From Verrucomicrobiia bacterium (GTDB taxonomy: Bacteria; Verrucomicrobiota; Verrucomicrobiia; Verrucomicrobiales; DEV007), in contig JAUICH010000007.1 in assembly GCA_030427505.1 (NCBI GenBank), positions 124,001-188,000 on the forward strand: 64,000 nt of DNA, in the 5' to 3' direction. The notes below the pieces were generated by a model. It searched no databases and was not told the origin of the DNA. It saw only the letters and a list, made by a program, of their open reading frames with translations. Position 1 is the first letter of the stretch. The number at the start of each line of letters is the position of its first letter. The position numbers were made by a program, and so were the translations under genes. Below, one piece after another: positions 60,851-64,000 of the stretch.

Positions 60851-60923
60851 CGCGATGTATCCGCCATGGGAATGAAGGGGCGCGTTTACGGAATAGAAAC
60901 CGGGACCGCGAAGAGGCTTCCGC

Positions 60924-62453
60924 CTAAGGCTTGGGCTTCGGCTTTTGCCGGGTCCTGGGCTTGGACTTGTAGGCGGCTTTCTTTTTGGCCTTGGGTTTCG
61001 GCTTTGGCCTGGGTTTGGAGGCCGGGCCTTCTTCCTCGTCCTCCCGGCGGGAGCGGACGTCGAACACGATGGGCAAGCCCTCCAGGGGGAAGGCGTCGCG
61101 CAGGTGGTTTTCCAGGTAGCGCTCGTAGGTCTTGGGCAGGAGGTCTTTGTGGTTCACAAAGAGCATGATGCGCGGCACCTGGATGGCGCGGGGGCGGTCC
61201 TCCCGCTGCTGGGTGGCGTAGAGCAGTTTCAGCCGCTTCCGGCCTTTCAGTGGCGGTGGGTTTTTCTCGAGCGCCTTGTGCAGGGTGCGGTTCAGGGCGC
61301 CGGTGCCGACGGGGTGGTCGGAGGCGTCGCGCACCTTCTGCACGGCCTGGAAGATCTTGCCCAGGTACTCGCGCTTCAGGGCGGAGACGGCCACATGCGG
61401 CGCGTAGTGCAGGAAGAACAGGCCGTCGCCCAGCATTTCCTGAAGGTGCTCCACGCGGTCCCGGAAATGGCCGTCCGGATGGAAAAGGTCGAACTTATTC
61501 AGCAGCACCAGGCAGGGCTTATTCTCTTCCAGAATGGTTCGGGCAATGCGGCGGTCCCCGGTGGTGATGCCCGCGTTCGCGTCGATGACGAGCAGGCAGA
61601 GGTCAGCGCGGCGGATGGCTTTTTCTGTCCGCATGGCGCTGAAGACTTCCACGGAGGTGTCGCGCTTCATCCGGCGGCGCAGCCCGGCGGTGTCGATGAG
61701 GAGATAGGGTTTCCCGTCGCGTTCGTAGGGCACGTCCACGGAGTCCCGCGTGGTGCCCGCGATGTCGCTGACGATGGTGCGGGAGTCGTTCAGCAGGGCA
61801 TTGATGAGAGAGGATTTTCCAACGTTCGGGCGGCCCACGATGGCCATCTTCAGGGGGTAAACTGGCTCGGAATCTCCAGATGGTATCTCCGGAAAATCTT
61901 CCGCATCTTCTTGAGCCTGTGAGATTCGAGCGGCCTCCACTTTAGTCAGCTCGCCGTCGATGAGGCGGACCAACTCTTTGAAATTCCGGCCGTGAGCGGC
62001 GCTGACGGGAACGCGGGTTCTGAAGCCCAGGGCGGAGAACTCGGCCTCGGCGGTTTCCACCTTTTCCGTGTCCATCTTGTTCACCAGGAGCAGAACGGGA
62101 ATCTGCGTGCCGTGCAGGCGCTGGGCCAGATCCTGGTCCACGGGGGTGATGCCCTGGCGGCCGTCCACGGTGAAGAGAATGAGGTCCGCGGCGGCCATGG
62201 CGATGTCCGCCTCCGCCCGCACCTGATCGGCGAATCCGTCTTCCAGGGGCGCGCCGATCCCGCCGGTATCGACCAGTTCGAAGGGCACGCGCCCGGGTTC
62301 GCAGTCGGCGGACAGGCGGTCGCGCGTGACGCCGGGCTGGTCGTGGACGATGGCGATGCGGCGGTTGGCGAGCCGGTTGAAGATCGCGGACTTGCCGACG
62401 TTCGGACGCCCTACGATGGCGACGATGGGTTTACTCTTTTTCGGGATGGGCAT
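60924..62453 (-). CDS. der: Ribosome biogenesis GTPase Der (EngA)
   Basis: 509 residues. Two GTPase domains in tandem: the first has GRPNVGKSAIFN, DTGGIG and NKMD; the second has GRPNVGKSSLIN, DTAGLRRR and NKFD. A KH-like C-terminal domain follows (FVNHKDLLPKTYERYLENHLRDAFPL split). A Lys/Pro-rich basic tail of about 40 residues is longer than usual. It assists 50S assembly. The start overlaps the end of pgsA by 23 bases. Confidence 0.97.
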   Translation of the reverse strand: MPIPKKSKPIVAIVGRPNVGKSAIFNRLANRRIAIVHDQPGVTRDRLSADCEPGRVPFELVDTGGIGAPLEDGFADQVRAEADIAMAAADLILFTVDGRQGITPVDQDLAQRLHGTQIPVLLLVNKMDTEKVETAEAEFSALGFRTRVPVSAAHGRNFKELVRLIDGELTKVEAARISQAQEDAEDFPEIPSGDSEPVYPLKMAIVGRPNVGKSSLINALLNDSRTIVSDIAGTTRDSVDVPYERDGKPYLLIDTAGLRRRMKRDTSVEVFSAMRTEKAIRRADLCLLVIDANAGITTGDRRIARTILEENKPCLVLLNKFDLFHPDGHFRDRVEHLQEMLGDGLFFLHYAPHVAVSALKREYLGKIFQAVQKVRDASDHPVGTGALNRTLHKALEKNPPPLKGRKRLKLLYATQQREDRPRAIQVPRIMLFVNHKDLLPKTYERYLENHLRDAFPLEGLPIVFDVRSRREDEEEGPASKPRPKPKPKAKKKAAYKSKPRTRQKPKPKP

Positions 62454-63018
62454 GGCCGCTTTCAGTTAACTGCCGGACCCCCTCGACTAAATAGACCGCG
62501 CCTGAAATGACGGTGAAGATGCCCGCCAGAATGACGGGGTAGATCGGGTCAGGAACGGAAATGTCGAGCATAACCCAGGCGACCGCAACCATTTGCAGAA
62601 AGGTGCAGGTCTTGCTCGTCCAGTGCGGCTGAATGTGCACCGCGTGGTTCAGGTAATAGACGACGCCGATGCCGCCCACGATGGCGAGGTCCCGCCCGAT
62701 GACGATGATGGGGAACCAGAGGGGAAAGCTCCAGTGCCAGTTGGTAAAGGTCAGGGTCAGGATGGCGGCCAGGAGAAGCAGCTTGTCCGCGATGGGGTCG
62801 AGCACCCGGCCCAGCCTGCTCCGCTGGTTGAAGTGCCGCGCGATGTAGCCGTCCAGCCCGTCGCTGACCGAGGCCAGGATGAAGACCGCCACCGCGGCGA
62901 TGCGCAGGCGCACGTCTTCCACCCCGGACTCCACGCTGGCCCCGTAGTAAACGGCCAGGATGATGAAGACCGGGATGAGGAGAATGCGGGTGATGGTGAT
63001 CTTGTTCGCGGTGGTCAT
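62431..63018 (-). CDS. pgsA: CDP-diacylglycerol-glycerol-3-phosphate 3-phosphatidyltransferase
   Basis: 195 residues from the ATG of TTANKITITRILL, the typical PgsA N-terminus; the frame is open 30 codons upstream. The CDP-alcohol phosphotransferase motif is DGLDGYIARHF...GRVLDPIADK (D-G-x2-A-R-x8-G-x3-D-x3-D). There are about five membrane helices. It makes phosphatidylglycerophosphate for phosphatidylglycerol. It overlaps der by 23 bases and is divergent from bcp. Confidence 0.94.
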   Translation of the reverse strand: MTTANKITITRILLIPVFIILAVYYGASVESGVEDVRLRIAAVAVFILASVSDGLDGYIARHFNQRSRLGRVLDPIADKLLLLAAILTLTFTNWHWSFPLWFPIIVIGRDLAIVGGIGVVYYLNHAVHIQPHWTSKTCTFLQMVAVAWVMLDISVPDPIYPVILAGIFTVISGAVYLVEGVRQLTESGHAHPEKE

Positions 63019-63124
63019 GACGGAACCGGGGAAGAGGGGGAGGGAGGAAGAGAGGCTTCGATTCTCGCGGACGGACTCTTTCTTGTCACGGGTCAGTGAC
63101 GGCTCCATAGGTTACGGTTTTTCC

Positions 63125-63598
63125 ATGGCGCAACAACCTCAACCCGGCAAGAAGGCCCCCGATTTTTCCGCTCCCGTCGCGGGCGGCAACTACGAGGACG
63201 GCGAAACGGTCCAGCTCTCCTCCCTGAAGGGCGAGAAAGTGGTGCTCTACTTTTACCCGAAAGACGACACCCCCGGCTGCACAAAACAAGCCTGCGGCCT
63301 GCGCGATGCCTGGGGCGAGATCTCGAAAAAGGCCAAGGTCTTCGGCGTGAGCATCGACCCGGTGAAGAAGCACCGGAAGTTCATCGACAAGTACGAGCTG
63401 CCCTTCCCGCTGATCAGCGACGAGGACAAGAAGATCGTCGAAGCCTACGGCGTGTGGGTGGAGAAAAAGCTCTACGGCAAGACCTACATGGGCACGGAAC
63501 GGACGACGTTCGTGATTGGGGAAGACAGCAAGGTGCTGGCGGTATTCCCCAAGGTGAAGCCCGGGGAGCATGTGGAGAAATTGTTGGAGGTGTTGTGA
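63125..63598 (+). CDS. bcp: Thioredoxin-dependent peroxiredoxin (Bcp/PrxQ type)
   Basis: 157 residues from the ATG of AQQPQPGKKAPDF. The peroxidatic site is YPKDDTPGCTKQACGLRD: the first Cys is peroxidatic and the second, five residues on, is the resolving Cys of PrxQ. The length is standard. It reduces hydroperoxides in the cytoplasm. It is divergent from pgsA and the frame is open upstream, but the family N-terminus fixes the start. Confidence 0.95.
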   Translation: MAQQPQPGKKAPDFSAPVAGGNYEDGETVQLSSLKGEKVVLYFYPKDDTPGCTKQACGLRDAWGEISKKAKVFGVSIDPVKKHRKFIDKYELPFPLISDEDKKIVEAYGVWVEKKLYGKTYMGTERTTFVIGEDSKVLAVFPKVKPGEHVEKLLEVL

Positions 63599-64000
63599 GA
63601 GGGGGGGAGCGTGTTTGCGGTGTGACGTGACGGGAATGGAGAGACCGCAATCAGAGCGGAGCGGAGACGGACAACCGCCGGTAGCCGGAGTGCAGCAAAG
63701 GCAAAACGAAGTGAAGTCAAATGACACGGATGGCTCAGATCAGATTTTGAGTGTGGGAGGAGTGTTTGTTAGAGTTCGAAAACGAACCCGCCATAGGCAA
63801 TTGACGTTCCCAACGGCCTGAAAGGCCGGGGAGGCCGCCTTAGCGAATGGAGCGGCGTAGGCTGGTATGCGCGGGGCGTTTGGTCCTCGGGGTGCGGCTG
63901 CCGGGCGGGCTGGAAACTCGCGACCCGGACCAACGGTGCGTGGCGGCGAGGGATTCACGCTGCGTCTGAACGAACCAGATGGACCCCTGCTGGCGGAACC
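63599..64000. other. Intergenic end of window with part of palindromic element D
   Basis: About 400 bases with no convincing gene. GGCTGGTATGCGC near 63860 and GGCCTGAAAGGCC near 63817 are arms of the element D family. The remainder is not recognised and continues beyond the window. Confidence 0.5.

Overview
The window looks like chromosomal DNA of a free-living or marine member of the Verrucomicrobiota, perhaps the Opitutia. This rests on high GC, secreted sulfatases with CxPxR motifs, a sialidase, a Gfo/Idh/MocA oxidoreductase, a zinc-ribbon Ser/Thr kinase followed by an FGE-like gene, an IF-3 with an acidic tail, and many intergenic palindromes. The taxonomic call is an inference from gene style, not from a marker phylogeny.

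Layout. (1) 1-4.0 kb, + strand: a tRNA-like fold, a second structured RNA ending in a U-tract, an SPFH/slipin gene, an unrecognised basic protein and two overlapping RlaP-type nucleotidyltransferases. This is the make-up of a bacterial RNA-repair or Y-RNA locus whose upstream part would lie outside the window, and it is the best candidate for an incompletely described system. (2) 4.3-11.5 kb, - strand: an unknown small gene, cobalamin-dependent methionine synthase (metH), a BtuB-like TonB receptor and a DUF6580-like membrane protein, plausibly a B12 acquisition and use block. (3) 11.6-18.2 kb: two glycosyltransferases, a HAD phosphatase, infC and thrS, separated by small inverted-repeat elements. 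(4) 18.6-32.4 kb: catabolic/accessory region with two sulfatases (one fused to a long C-terminal module), a PocR-AraC regulator, an oxidoreductase and a double-hydrolase esterase. It also holds a 1.5 kb insertion bounded by 82-bp direct repeats. (5) 32.6-38.5 kb: squalene/phytoene synthase, RluD-type pseudouridine synthase, membrane Ser/Thr kinase and an FGE-like partner. (6) 38.5-45.5 kb: sialidase, SGNH esterase flanked by inverted arrays of a short tandem repeat, a flavin-binding protein, a VTT membrane protein and a tandemly duplicated DUF3592 gene. (7) 45.6-52 kb: PQQ-type propeller lipoprotein, then a HemW-like radical SAM enzyme, a chorismate-lyase-like protein, a halogenase-like flavoprotein and a glycosyltransferase in one direction, possibly a small aromatic pathway. 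(8) 52.3-57 kb: a SUKH protein and several small orphan and membrane proteins, then a PagL-like lipid A deacylase. (9) 57-64 kb: a second halogenase-like flavoprotein, palindromic and MITE-like repeats, a beta-helix protein, der, pgsA and bcp.

The window is unusually rich in non-coding repeats. At least five families of short inverted-repeat or palindromic elements occur, most more than once, and no transposase gene is present. One element (58925-59097) has perfect 20-bp ends and a 4-bp target duplication.
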